A stretch of 64,000 bases of DNA from an uncultured Alphaproteobacteria bacterium (GTDB lineage Bacteria > Pseudomonadota > Alphaproteobacteria > JALCBB01). The stretch is from the NCBI GenBank assembly GCA_958267355.1, contig OY279575.1, positions 105,726 through 169,725 of the forward strand. The letters run 5' to 3'. How positions within the stretch are numbered: the first letter of the stretch is position 1; every line of letters begins with the position of its first letter. The notes beneath the pieces were generated by a model. It did not search any database. It saw only the letters and a program-made list of their open reading frames with translations, and was not told the DNA's origin. The position numbers were made by a program, and so were the translations under genes. Below are positions 17,941 through 26,037 of the stretch, piece by piece.

Positions 17941-20097
17941 ATGACAAGCCACGATTGCAGAAGCGGTGCATTCGTGCTGTCAAACAGAGAGACTCGTTCG
18001 CTTCTTCTCATCGCTTTTGCCGTAGCCTTTGGCTTGTGGCATATCGTTACCAATGTCTACCTGATAGAGCCTGGAAGATGGCAAAACGCCATTCACTACG
18101 CAGGATTTGCTTTTCTGGCTTCGGTGACGATAAGTCCGTTTGGCACACAGGCGGACAAACGCAGGGCTTGGCTCTTTGATATCGCCTACGGGCTTCTGGT
18201 CGCAGCCGCCGCCCTGTGGGTCGCAGGAGCCGAAAGCGCAGTCTATGCTCGCTCGCTTGCTGTTACAGGGCAGGGCTGGCAGCTCAACTGGGTAGATTGG
18301 CTTGCGGGTTTTGTTTTAATCTTTTCGTGTATTGATCTATCGCGTCGGGTTTCGGGGTGGGTGATTCCTGTTCTGATTGTCTTGGCGCTTTCGTATATTT
18401 TATTTCTTGGAAGCTATCTACCTGGAATCTTTCGTGCCGCCAGCTTGCCATTGGATGATGTGTTATTCCGTACGCTCTATAACGATGAAGGCTTGTTCGG
18501 CATTATCGCTAGCACTTCTTCTACCAATGTGACGCTGTTTATGATTTTCGGCGGCTTTCTTATCGCTTCGGGAGCTGCAAACTTTGTCATTGAGCTAGCC
18601 AAAGTCGTAGCTGGACGCATCAAAGGCGGAGCCGCTTTCGTTGCGGTTTTATCTTCGGCTTTGACGGGTACGATATCGGGTTCGGCGATTGCCAACACGG
18701 CTTCAACGGGAGTGATTACCATTCCTTTGATGAAGGCGAATGGATTTCGTCCGCAGTTTGCCGCAGGGGTAGAAGCTGCCGCCAGCACAGGCGGACAGCT
18801 TATGCCGCCGATTATGGGGGCAGGGGCTTTTGTGATGGCGAGTTATACGGCGATTCCGTATGCCACGATTGTCGCGGCTTCTATTGTGCCTGCGATATTA
18901 TATTTTTTGTCCGTTGCCTTTATGGTGCGGATAGAAGCCGTGAAGTACGATGCAGGTTCTGACTTAGATATGACTGTGGATAAGGGTAAGCTTTTGTCGG
19001 GTGGTTTGGTGTTTGTGATTCCGCTGACTGTGATGATTTGGCTTTTGCTTTCTGGAGTGACTCCTGCCTTTGCTGCTTGTTGGGCGATTGCCGCGTTAAT
19101 CCTTACCTCTTGGACAACAAGCCTGCTGGCACGGATGATTCCAAAACACCTGTTTGACCCCGTGGCTATGGGACCCGAAAAAATCGCCGAAGCCTTAACT
19201 TCAGGAATTATGGCTTCGGTGATGACAGCGATTCTGCTTGTTGCGATTGGCGTGATGAATAACGCGATTGTCACGAGCGGTGTGGGGAATAGTTTTTCTT
19301 TGATGATTGCGCAATGGTCGCAGGGTTCTATGATCTTGGCGATTGTCTTGGTGGGTTTGGTGTCTTTGATTCTTGGAATGGGTTTACCGACAACGGCGGC
19401 GTATATTATTTTGGCGATTTTGGCGGCTCCTGCTTTGGCGGGGATTATGTCTGACACTTTAATCGTGGAGCAGCTTGTCGCAGGAATTGCAGACCCTGCG
19501 AAGTCAGCTTTGTTCTTGCTGGTGGATCATCCGCACACTGCCAAGATTGCCGAAGGAATGACTCGCCCTGAAGCTTGGGAATTGATGGCGGCAATTCCGT
19601 TTGAAATTGCAGTTACGATACGCCCTGCCTTGATAGATCCGTCTATGGCGATAACTTTCTTGCTGACTGCGCATTTGATTATCTTTTGGTTGAGCCAAGA
19701 TGCGAATGTGACTCCGCCTGTGTGCTTGGCGGCTTTTACAGCGGCTGGAATTGCAGGCTCACGCCCTATGGCGACGGGTTTTCAAAGCTGGAAAATCGCC
19801 AAGGGGCTTTACATCGTGCCGATTATGTTTGCTTACACGCCGCTTATTTCGGGCGAGCTGATAGAAATACTGCAAGTTGGTGTCTTTGGGCTTTTTGGTA
19901 TCTACGCGATTAATGCTTTGATTCAGCGATATAGTGAAGGGCCTGTTGGGGTTATAGAGTTAATTGTCCTTGCGATTGGAGCTGTGCTTTCTTTTTTGCC
20001 GCTCAACCTGCCTGCTAATCTATTCGGAGCTGCTTTTGTTCTAGCTGTAATTTTTCGAACAAAAGGAAAAACACATAAGCTAGAGCAGGTAAGTTAG
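17941..20097 (+). CDS. TAXI-TRAP transporter fused permease (DctQM)
   Basis: A 718-residue membrane protein in which the small and large TRAP membrane subunits are one chain, as is normal for TAXI systems. About 4-5 N-terminal hydrophobic segments are followed by a DctM-like domain with GGFLIASGAANFVIELA, TGTISGSAIANTASTG, GQLMPPIMGAGAF and LGMGLPTTAAY. The ATG at 17941 has TTGGGAGAG upstream; an earlier in-frame ATG (17920) lacks one. Together with the binding protein it forms a Na+- or H+-coupled organic acid importer. Confidence 0.93.
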   Translation: MTSHDCRSGAFVLSNRETRSLLLIAFAVAFGLWHIVTNVYLIEPGRWQNAIHYAGFAFLASVTISPFGTQADKRRAWLFDIAYGLLVAAAALWVAGAESAVYARSLAVTGQGWQLNWVDWLAGFVLIFSCIDLSRRVSGWVIPVLIVLALSYILFLGSYLPGIFRAASLPLDDVLFRTLYNDEGLFGIIASTSSTNVTLFMIFGGFLIASGAANFVIELAKVVAGRIKGGAAFVAVLSSALTGTISGSAIANTASTGVITIPLMKANGFRPQFAAGVEAAASTGGQLMPPIMGAGAFVMASYTAIPYATIVAASIVPAILYFLSVAFMVRIEAVKYDAGSDLDMTVDKGKLLSGGLVFVIPLTVMIWLLLSGVTPAFAACWAIAALILTSWTTSLLARMIPKHLFDPVAMGPEKIAEALTSGIMASVMTAILLVAIGVMNNAIVTSGVGNSFSLMIAQWSQGSMILAIVLVGLVSLILGMGLPTTAAYIILAILAAPALAGIMSDTLIVEQLVAGIADPAKSALFLLVDHPHTAKIAEGMTRPEAWELMAAIPFEIAVTIRPALIDPSMAITFLLTAHLIIFWLSQDANVTPPVCLAAFTAAGIAGSRPMATGFQSWKIAKGLYIVPIMFAYTPLISGELIEILQVGVFGLFGIYAINALIQRYSEGPVGVIELIVLAIGAVLSFLPLNLPANLFGAAFVLAVIFRTKGKTHKLEQVS

Positions 20098-20158
20098 AGT
20101 GGGAGCGTGAAACTAGTGGGATTAACTGGTTCCCGTTATGGAGATGAAGACCCACCGA

Positions 20159-20265
20159 GTGCCCGTAGGGCACGAACGCGAGCGTAGCGGAGTGAAACGA
20201 GCGGAGCGAAGCGGACGCTCGCGCTTGCGCGAGCAAAAGCACCCGCAAGGGTGCGTAAATTAAAT
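20159..20265. repeat. Hairpin array with GCAA-loop terminal hairpin (member 2)
   Basis: GTGCCC-gta-GGGCAC (20159-20173) is followed by a run of GAGCGGAGCGAAGC-like sequence and GCACCC-gcaa-GGGTGC (20239-20254), then GTAAATTAA. The layout copies 403-497 but with a different paired stem. It occupies the first half of the 370-base gene-free gap 20098-20465. Confidence 0.7.
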
Positions 20266-20345
20266 GTTGAAGTAGAGCCTAGCACTTACCCCTTTTTTTG
20301 CGGCTCAAAAATCAGGGTAATTAGAAGACAGGCGAGATGCGGCAA

Positions 20346-20450
20346 ATAGCCCGCGGGCTTGGCGCACCCCGAGCGAAGCGAGGGGAGTAAAGCCGAGCAA
20401 AAAGCGCCCGCAAGGGCGCATAAAAAGCGTGCGTAAAAAGCGCGTAAAAA
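20346..20450. repeat. Hairpin array with GCAA-loop terminal hairpin (member 3)
   Basis: A CCCC/GGGG hairpin around GAGCGAAGCGA precedes GCGCCC-gcaa-GGGCGC (20404-20419), ATAAAAA and two further GCGTAAAAA units. It is the second array in the same gap and directly precedes the next gene. Confidence 0.65.
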
Positions 20451-20453
20451 GAC

Positions 20454-20459
20454 TATACT
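20454..20459 (+). promoter_or_regulatory. -10 element implying a leaderless message
   Basis: TATACT ends 6 bases before the ATG at 20466, so transcription should begin at or next to the start codon. No Shine-Dalgarno is present. No clear -35 is visible because the position falls in the hairpin array. Confidence 0.4.
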
Positions 20460-20465
20460 TCTTCT

Positions 20466-21500
20466 ATGACGAGTGAAAAAGAAATACACATAATCAATTG
20501 CCACGCTGAAGGCGAAGTTGGCGATGTGATTGTCGATGGAGTCGCTCCGCCCCCTGGCGAAACCCTGTGGGAACAACGCAATCATATCGCCCAAGACCAA
20601 CAACTGCGGGATTATGTACTGCTAGAACCGCGTGGCGGAGTCTTTCGCCATGTGAACTTGCTTGTCCCGCCCAAAGATAAGCGCGCCACCGTAGGCTTTA
20701 TCATTATGGAGCCTGAAGACACGCCGCCTATGTCGGGGTCTAACTCCATCTGTGTTGCGACTGTGGTGCTGGAGCGGGGCTTGCATCCGATGCGCGAGCC
20801 TATCACCGAGCTGACCTTAGAAGCCCCAGGCGGCTTGGTGCGGGTACAGGCGCACTGCGAATCGGGCAAGGTAAAGCAGGTATCGGTGCAGAATCTGCCA
20901 AGCTTTGTTGTCCAGCAGGAGGCAAGCCTAGAAGTGCCGAATCTGCCCACACAGCGCGTTGATATCGCCTACGGAGGCGATTCGTTTGTTATTGTGCCAC
21001 TTACCACCGCAGGGCTGAAAGGCACGCCTGACGAAGCGCACAAGGCGGCACAGCTCGGTATGCAGATTGTTCGGGCGGCGAATGAGCAATTGGGCTTTGT
21101 GCATCCTGAAAATCCAGATTGGCGGCACATATCGTTCTGTCTGTTTGCGGGAGAAATCACACCCAATGGAGACCAAAATGGCTTCTGTGCCGAATCGCGG
21201 GTAGCGGTGCGTCCGGGGAAAATTGACCGTTCGCCGACAGGTACGGCTGTGTCGGCTCGTATGGCTTTGCTCCACGCTCAGGGCAAGATGGCAGTCGGAC
21301 AAACCCTTACCGCTTCGTCTATCATTGGCTCACGCTTTGTCGGGCGTATTGTCGGCGAGGCACGGGTGGGGGATAGACCTGCGATTATCCCTGAAATCTC
21401 TGGACGCGCTTGGATAACGGGCGAAACCCGCCTTACGCTAGACTCTTCTGATCCGTTTCCGCGTGGCTATAAGCTTTCTGACACCTGGCCTAGTTCTTAA
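20466..21500 (+). CDS. Proline racemase-family protein with Ser/Thr in both catalytic cysteine positions
   Basis: A 344-residue homologue of proline racemase, 4-hydroxyproline 2-epimerase and trans-3-hydroxyproline dehydratase. The fold is clear from [18 protein letters not shown] and [10 protein letters not shown]. The usual first site MCGH reads MSGS (S90), and the second, SPCGT, reads SPTGT (T258). Thr at the second site is what the dehydratase branch has; Ser at the first together with Thr at the second leaves no catalytic thiol. It may be a dehydratase of a hydroxyproline or related imino acid. The start has no ribosome site and a -10 box 6 bases upstream. Its stop codon is the first unit of an array. 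Confidence 0.8.
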   Translation: MTSEKEIHIINCHAEGEVGDVIVDGVAPPPGETLWEQRNHIAQDQQLRDYVLLEPRGGVFRHVNLLVPPKDKRATVGFIIMEPEDTPPMSGSNSICVATVVLERGLHPMREPITELTLEAPGGLVRVQAHCESGKVKQVSVQNLPSFVVQQEASLEVPNLPTQRVDIAYGGDSFVIVPLTTAGLKGTPDEAHKAAQLGMQIVRAANEQLGFVHPENPDWRHISFCLFAGEITPNGDQNGFCAESRVAVRPGKIDRSPTGTAVSARMALLHAQGKMAVGQTLTASSIIGSRFVGRIVGEARVGDRPAIIPEISGRAWITGETRLTLDSSDPFPRGYKLSDTWPSS

Positions 21501-21611
21501 GTGCCGAGTTCTTAAGTGCTAATTTTTTAAGTGCTAAGTTCTTAAATGCCGAGTTTTTAAGTGCCTAGCCTTTAAGTGTCTAGTTCTTAAGTGTCTAGCT
21601 TTTAAGTGTCT
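21492..21611. repeat. Eight 15-bp tandem repeats starting on a stop codon
   Basis: Eight uninterrupted units of AGTTCTTAAGTGCCT fill the gap before the GST gene. Each keeps TTAARTG. The TAA stop of the racemase-family gene is part of unit 1, so the array was copied from the end of that gene. Confidence 0.92.
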
Positions 21612-21638
21612 GCTTGTTAATTCAAAGGACTCACCACG

Positions 21639-22352
21639 ATGCTAAAACTTGTCAGCTTTACAATTTGTCCGTTCGTGCAAAGGGTTACGGCTTTGCTGGA
21701 AGCCAAGCAAGTGCCTTACGACATAGAATTCATCAGCTTGAGCGACAAGCCACAGTGGTTTGTGGAGCTATCGCCAACGGGGCAGGTGCCAATGCTTATC
21801 ACCGAGCAAGGTGTGGCTTTGTTTGAGTCCGATGCGATTGTGGAATACTTAGAAGAAGTGACTCCGCCGCTTGTTGCAGGGATAGCTCCCGAACAACGCG
21901 CCCAAGACCGCGCTTGGAGTTATCAAGCCAGCAAACACTATCTGGTGCAATGTTCGGCGATGCAGAGCAAAGACAGCACGATTTTTAGCGAACGCGAAGC
22001 AAAGCTTGCCAAAGCGTTTACCCGAGCTGAAAAGCAGTTGCAAAAACATTCGCGTGACTCAGCATTTTTTAATGGAGACCAAATCGGCACAGTAGATATC
22101 GCGTGGCTTCCTTTGCTCCATCGGGCGCAGATTGTCAAAGACCATAGCGGCTATGACTTGCTGGCAGACTTTCCGAAGGTACGGGCGTGGCAAGCGGCTT
22201 TAGCCAAAACTGGACTCTACGAAAAATCAGTCGCCCAAGACTTCGCCGAAAAATTCACCAACTTCTACCTATCGGAAAACACGTTCCTTGGGCGGGGTGC
22301 AAACTTTTCCGAGTCGATTTCCACGCCACAACCCGCCACCGCTTGCTGTTAA
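21639..22352 (+). CDS. Glutathione S-transferase family protein
   Basis: A 237-residue cytosolic GST. The N-terminal thioredoxin-like domain has FTICPFVQRV (Cys at the active-site position, as in omega/beta-like GSTs), the cis-Pro motif GQVPML and the glutathione-contacting ESDAIVEYLEE. A helical C-terminal domain follows. AAAGGA lies upstream of the ATG. The specific substrate cannot be told. It is convergent with the pca operon. Confidence 0.9.
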   Translation: MLKLVSFTICPFVQRVTALLEAKQVPYDIEFISLSDKPQWFVELSPTGQVPMLITEQGVALFESDAIVEYLEEVTPPLVAGIAPEQRAQDRAWSYQASKHYLVQCSAMQSKDSTIFSEREAKLAKAFTRAEKQLQKHSRDSAFFNGDQIGTVDIAWLPLLHRAQIVKDHSGYDLLADFPKVRAWQAALAKTGLYEKSVAQDFAEKFTNFYLSENTFLGRGANFSESISTPQPATACC

Positions 22353-22375
22353 AGCAAGCTTCAAATCAGGCTTGG

Positions 22376-22430
22376 CAATTTCATCTTGGCTTTCATCTTG
22401 GCTTTTATCTTTTCTTTCATCTTTGCTTTC
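22376..22430. repeat. Degenerate CATCTTGGCTTT repeats
   Basis: About five imperfect 10-12 bp units lie between the convergent GST and pcaB genes. There is no obvious hairpin terminator. Confidence 0.65.
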
Positions 22431-22447
22431 TGCCGTAGGCACAGCAC

Positions 22448-23491
22448 TTAGCCGATTTGCTTAATCTGTTCAATCAGCTCTAACCCTGCGCTTAAACTTC
22501 GCCCTGTTGCCTGTGCCATTTGTGGCAGTACCATCCATTCAAGAGACCAAGCAGACCCCGAACGCTCTTGCTCATGCACGAGTGCTTGATGTGCGGCAGA
22601 AACCTGCGTGGCGTTGAAACCCGCCAAAGTAATTAGCAATTCCGCCAAAACAGGATTTTGCTTGTGCGCCATTGCCGATGAACTTCCGCCACCAGCAAGC
22701 GTGATTTCATCTACGCCTTGTTGATTCATAAGCGCGATATCGTATCCCATCTTGCCAAGCGAACCTGAAATTAGAGACATAAGCGAAGCTGCTTCTGCAA
22801 ATCCGTCTCGCGTTGTCTGCCAAGCTGTTTCGCTTGTCTGGAGTCCCAATTCGTCAGCTATGGTATCTACCAGCGTCTGTGGATTTTCTCCGAGCCTTGA
22901 GCGATCGCCGACAGCACCACCGATTTGCACCCGACAGGCGCGTTTTTGTACTTCGTGCAAACGCTCTAAATCGCGTTCTAAGGGTTTAGACCAAGCATGG
23001 ATACGATGCGATAGCTGCATTGGTACAGCGACTTGCATGCGAGTCCGTGCTTTAATTTCATTGGTGCCGAATTTGGCGTTAAGCCCAGAGAGTGCAGTAA
23101 CAAGCTTTTCCAGCCGAGTCTTATAGACTGTAAAAGTTGCTTGCAGAGATAAAGCCGTAGCCGTATCAATCACATCTTGCGAAGTTGTGCCTGTATGAAT
23201 TGCCGTAGATGCTGTTCGCTCTTTCAGCAGTTGCACCAAGTCAGGAACACAAACCCCATCGCGCGCTGTGCCTTCCGCCAAGTCTTCGGGCAGGATTTTA
23301 GCGGCTTCAATTGCGGTGGCGGTTTTCTTGCCTTCTTCTTGGCTCCAGAGTTGAGCTAGGTGTCCGTGGCGTGACCAAGCTGCTTCAAAAGCCAGCATAT
23401 GGCGTAGCTGTGTTTCGCCTGTCCAAAGCTTGGAGATTTCTGGATCGCCAAACATGCCAGATAGCCATGGATGTGAAAATACATCTGCCAT
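22448..23491 (-). CDS. pcaB: 3-carboxy-cis,cis-muconate cycloisomerase (PcaB)
   Basis: A 347-residue fumarase/aspartase-superfamily enzyme that closes 3-carboxy-cis,cis-muconate to 4-carboxymuconolactone in the protocatechuate branch. The family signature is GSSSAMAHKQNPV, and a second conserved block GTTSQDVIDTA lies near residue 100. Its ATG overlaps the pcaG stop (TAATG), so it is translationally coupled and last in the operon. It is slightly shorter than many PcaB proteins. Confidence 0.92.
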   Translation of the reverse strand: MADVFSHPWLSGMFGDPEISKLWTGETQLRHMLAFEAAWSRHGHLAQLWSQEEGKKTATAIEAAKILPEDLAEGTARDGVCVPDLVQLLKERTASTAIHTGTTSQDVIDTATALSLQATFTVYKTRLEKLVTALSGLNAKFGTNEIKARTRMQVAVPMQLSHRIHAWSKPLERDLERLHEVQKRACRVQIGGAVGDRSRLGENPQTLVDTIADELGLQTSETAWQTTRDGFAEAASLMSLISGSLGKMGYDIALMNQQGVDEITLAGGGSSSAMAHKQNPVLAELLITLAGFNATQVSAAHQALVHEQERSGSAWSLEWMVLPQMAQATGRSLSAGLELIEQIKQIG

Positions 23492-24090
23492 TATAGATCC
23501 AAAAACACGGTTTCCCCTTCGCCCTGTAATCGGATATCAAAGCGATATGTACCCGTGCTGACTTTCTTAGCAAGCAAGGTGGCACGGCGATGGTCTTGTT
23601 CAATTCGTGCGAGAAGTGGATCCGCATGATTATCTTCGTCTTCAAAATAGATACGAGTCTGCAGGCCGATATTAATGCCACGGGCGACAATCCACAAAGC
23701 AATATGTGGCGCGAAAATTTGCTTATTGCGTCCGTGTACAGCGGCAGGCTTAATCGTACGGAGCGTAAATTCCCCACTATCTTTATCTGCGGCGAAACGG
23801 CAAAAGCCTGACACCTTTTCATCAGCTCCTTTTTGTCCTGCAAAAAGCCCTTGCGCGTCGGCTTGCCAGCTTTCTAGGACTGCATCGCACAGTGGTGTGC
23901 CTGTGCCATCATAGACCGAGCCAGTGATGGTGATGATTTCGCCAGCCGCTCCTTGTGCGAAGGGTGTGACAGCCAAATCTTGCGGATAGACTCCTTCCAC
24001 ACCCGCAAAACTCGGAAGACAGCCAATATGCACATACGGTCCAGCAGTCTGGCTTGGCGTTTCAATCAATCGGTCAAGTTCTTGTGCCAT
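23491..24090 (-). CDS. pcaG: Protocatechuate 3,4-dioxygenase alpha subunit (PcaG)
   Basis: A 199-residue subunit of the Fe(III) ring-cleaving dioxygenase that turns protocatechuate into 3-carboxy-cis,cis-muconate. The N-terminus LIETPSQTAGPYVHIG and the beta-sandwich block ITGSVYDGTGTPLCDAVLESWQ are typical of PcaG; the alpha chain lacks the iron ligands. The ribosome site AAGGA lies 7 bases upstream inside a triplicated 14-bp unit derived from the end of pcaH (24092-24133). Confidence 0.93.
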   Translation of the reverse strand: MAQELDRLIETPSQTAGPYVHIGCLPSFAGVEGVYPQDLAVTPFAQGAAGEIITITGSVYDGTGTPLCDAVLESWQADAQGLFAGQKGADEKVSGFCRFAADKDSGEFTLRTIKPAAVHGRNKQIFAPHIALWIVARGINIGLQTRIYFEDEDNHADPLLARIEQDHRRATLLAKKVSTGTYRFDIRLQGEGETVFLDL

Positions 24091-24091
24091 A

Positions 24092-24133
24092 TCACATTCC
24101 TTGTGTCACATTCCTTGCGTTACATTCCTTGTG
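24092..24133 (-). repeat. Three 14-bp repeats copied from the pcaH stop region, carrying the pcaG ribosome site
   Basis: On the minus strand the unit is CACAAGGAATGTAA / CGCAAGGAATGTGA / CACAAGGAATGTGA. The first unit is the last codons and TAA stop of pcaH. The third places AAGGA at correct spacing before the pcaG ATG. Confidence 0.88.
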
Positions 24134-24848
24134 GCTTGTTTTCAAACTTGGTTTGGCGGTATCCGCGTAATACAATATCAAACTTGTAGGCAAGGTAATC
24201 CATGCTACGCGCATTTTGCATATCAAGCGGAGCAATCAATCGCTCCAATTGGCTTCGCTTACGCACTGTCGCCACAATCGGACAGAGTTCAATCAAGGGA
24301 TCACCTTCAAAGTACATCTGCGATATTAGACGCTGACCGAAGGCATGTCCGAAGATTGAAAAGTGGATATGCATTGGCCGCCAATCATTCGCACGGTTCG
24401 GCCAAGGATAGGCTCCGGGGCGAACGGTAAAAAATTCATACCCACCATTCGCATCGGTCAAGGTACGCCCACAGCCACCAAAGTTTGGATCCAGTGGCGC
24501 AAAATATGTATCCTTGATATGGCGGTATCGTCCGCCAGCATTTGCTTGCCAGATTTCAATCAGCGTATCAGGCACGGCGCGTGCATTTTCATCTAAAACC
24601 TGACCATGCACGCGAATACGCTCGCCCAAGGCCAAGGCTTTGCCCTGCGTGTAGTTGGTTATCAGATTATTGTCTAGCGAGCCGATCGCGCTATGTCCGA
24701 AGCATGGACCGTGTTCTTCCGATGGAGTTGATTCCATAGACAAGAGCGGCAGACTCGGCGAACGCACAGCCGAAGTCTTGTACTCAGGATAATACGCCAC
24801 GGGGTGCATCTCCCGCCGCCGTGGCAGCAAAGCCGTGGCTTCACGCAT
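24120..24848 (-). CDS. pcaH: Protocatechuate 3,4-dioxygenase beta subunit (PcaH)
   Basis: A 242-residue iron-bearing subunit. The four non-heme Fe(III) ligands are recognisable: Tyr in GGRYRH, Tyr in GAYPWPN and the two His of RPMHIHFS. IEIWQANAGG and the C-terminal DIVLRG are also typical. The ATG at 24848 overlaps the pcaC stop by 8 bases and gives the usual length; a start 12 codons earlier would extend further into pcaC. It forms an (alpha-beta) oligomer with PcaG. Confidence 0.93.
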   Translation of the reverse strand: MREATALLPRRREMHPVAYYPEYKTSAVRSPSLPLLSMESTPSEEHGPCFGHSAIGSLDNNLITNYTQGKALALGERIRVHGQVLDENARAVPDTLIEIWQANAGGRYRHIKDTYFAPLDPNFGGCGRTLTDANGGYEFFTVRPGAYPWPNRANDWRPMHIHFSIFGHAFGQRLISQMYFEGDPLIELCPIVATVRKRSQLERLIAPLDMQNARSMDYLAYKFDIVLRGYRQTKFENKPQGM

Positions 24849-25236
24849 CTTCGGACTCCATCGCCGTATAGGTTTCCTTCGCAAGCTTTAAGGCATGATT
24901 TGCTTTCGGCACACCTGCGTAGATTGCAACATGCTGAAAGGCTTCTAGTACATCTTGCTTGCTCGCCCCCGTGCGGACAGTCGCACGAATATGCATAGGA
25001 ATTTCCTCAAAGTTACCAGTCGCCGCCAAAAGGGCAAGCGTAATCATAGACCGCTCACGCCGCGAAATACCTTCCGATGACCAGACAGTACCCCAAGCCC
25101 CTTCGGTAATCAAAGTTTGAAACGCTTCGTCAAACGCAGTTGTATTGGCTTTTGCAGTTTCCACATGTGCATCGCCTAGTACTTCACGGCGTGTTTTCAT
25201 ACCTTGCGTATAGCGTTGTGAATTTTTCTCAGGCAT
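24841..25236 (-). CDS. pcaC: 4-carboxymuconolactone decarboxylase (PcaC)
   Basis: A 131-residue cytosolic enzyme converting 4-carboxymuconolactone to 3-oxoadipate enol-lactone. It shows the conserved GAWGTVWSSEGISRRERSM segment and the HIRATVRTGASKQDVLE block of the CMD family, and it is the standard single-domain length. GGAGG lies 6 bases before the ATG, inside the end of pcaD, with which it overlaps by 8 bases. Confidence 0.94.
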   Translation of the reverse strand: MPEKNSQRYTQGMKTRREVLGDAHVETAKANTTAFDEAFQTLITEGAWGTVWSSEGISRRERSMITLALLAATGNFEEIPMHIRATVRTGASKQDVLEAFQHVAIYAGVPKANHALKLAKETYTAMESEDA

Positions 25237-26017
25237 GGTTTACCTCCTTTATGAAATTTGTTAGAAGCGCGGCTACTTTTTCGGGCTGTTGTACGCAAGG
25301 TAAATGCCCTGCTTCTTCAATCACCTTAAACTCTGCCTTGCATAGTTGCGCGGTTTCGCGCACCAAGTCAGGCGGAGTTGCACCATCGTGTTCCCCTACC
25401 ATAGCCAAGATAGGCAGATCCAGCTTTGCTGTGGTCTGGGTGTAATCAGCTTGGGCAATTGCTTCGCAACAGCCGATATATCCTTCAAGCGGAGTCTTGA
25501 TAAGCATAGTGCGCCATGGTGCGATACGCGTTTCGTCACTTCTAAATGGCTCGGGAAACCACTTGTCCAAAATGCTTTCAGCAATGGACGCAATACCTCC
25601 TTCGCGCAAAGACTTCACCCGTGTCTGCCACATCTCAGGAGTGCCAATTTTCGCCGCCGTATCCATCAAAACCAGAGCCTTGAATAGATCACGCCGCTTG
25701 CTGGCTAAGCCTTGTCCTATTAAGCCGCCAATGGAAAGCCCGACAAAAACTATATCTTTAAGGCGCAATGCGTCGGCGATGGCTTCGGCATCTGCCACCA
25801 GCAAGTCTAGGCTATAGGGAGCTGCAGGACAATCCGAAAGCCCGTGTCCGCGCTTGTCATAACGGACAACACGGTAGCCAGCAGGCAAAAGCGCAACCAG
25901 TGCATCCCAAACCCGCAGGTCTGTGCCTAAAGAATTCGCAAACATAATCACCGCGCCATCTTCGGAGCCATCAAGCTGCACATTCAGTGCAAGCGTGCCA
26001 TTTTTTATCGTCTGCAC
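25229..26017 (-). CDS. pcaD: 3-oxoadipate enol-lactonase (PcaD)
   Basis: A 262-residue alpha/beta hydrolase that opens 3-oxoadipate enol-lactone to 3-oxoadipate. The nucleophile elbow is GLSIGG, the oxyanion region is FANSLGTDLRVWD, and the acid and base are in VGEHDGATP and EEAGHLP. The start is GTG (MQTIKNG) with GGAAG upstream. It lies 20 bases after pobA and overlaps pcaC. The next steps (PcaIJ, PcaF) are not in this window. Confidence 0.93.
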   Translation of the reverse strand: MQTIKNGTLALNVQLDGSEDGAVIMFANSLGTDLRVWDALVALLPAGYRVVRYDKRGHGLSDCPAAPYSLDLLVADAEAIADALRLKDIVFVGLSIGGLIGQGLASKRRDLFKALVLMDTAAKIGTPEMWQTRVKSLREGGIASIAESILDKWFPEPFRSDETRIAPWRTMLIKTPLEGYIGCCEAIAQADYTQTTAKLDLPILAMVGEHDGATPPDLVRETAQLCKAEFKVIEEAGHLPCVQQPEKVAALLTNFIKEVNHA

Positions 26018-26037
26018 TTTAAGCTTCCAAAGCCGAT

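Noticed and set aside
18843-19457. 204-residue minus-strand frame inside the TAXI-TRAP permease
   Set aside because: Ile/Ala/Thr-rich shadow of a membrane protein on the other strand.
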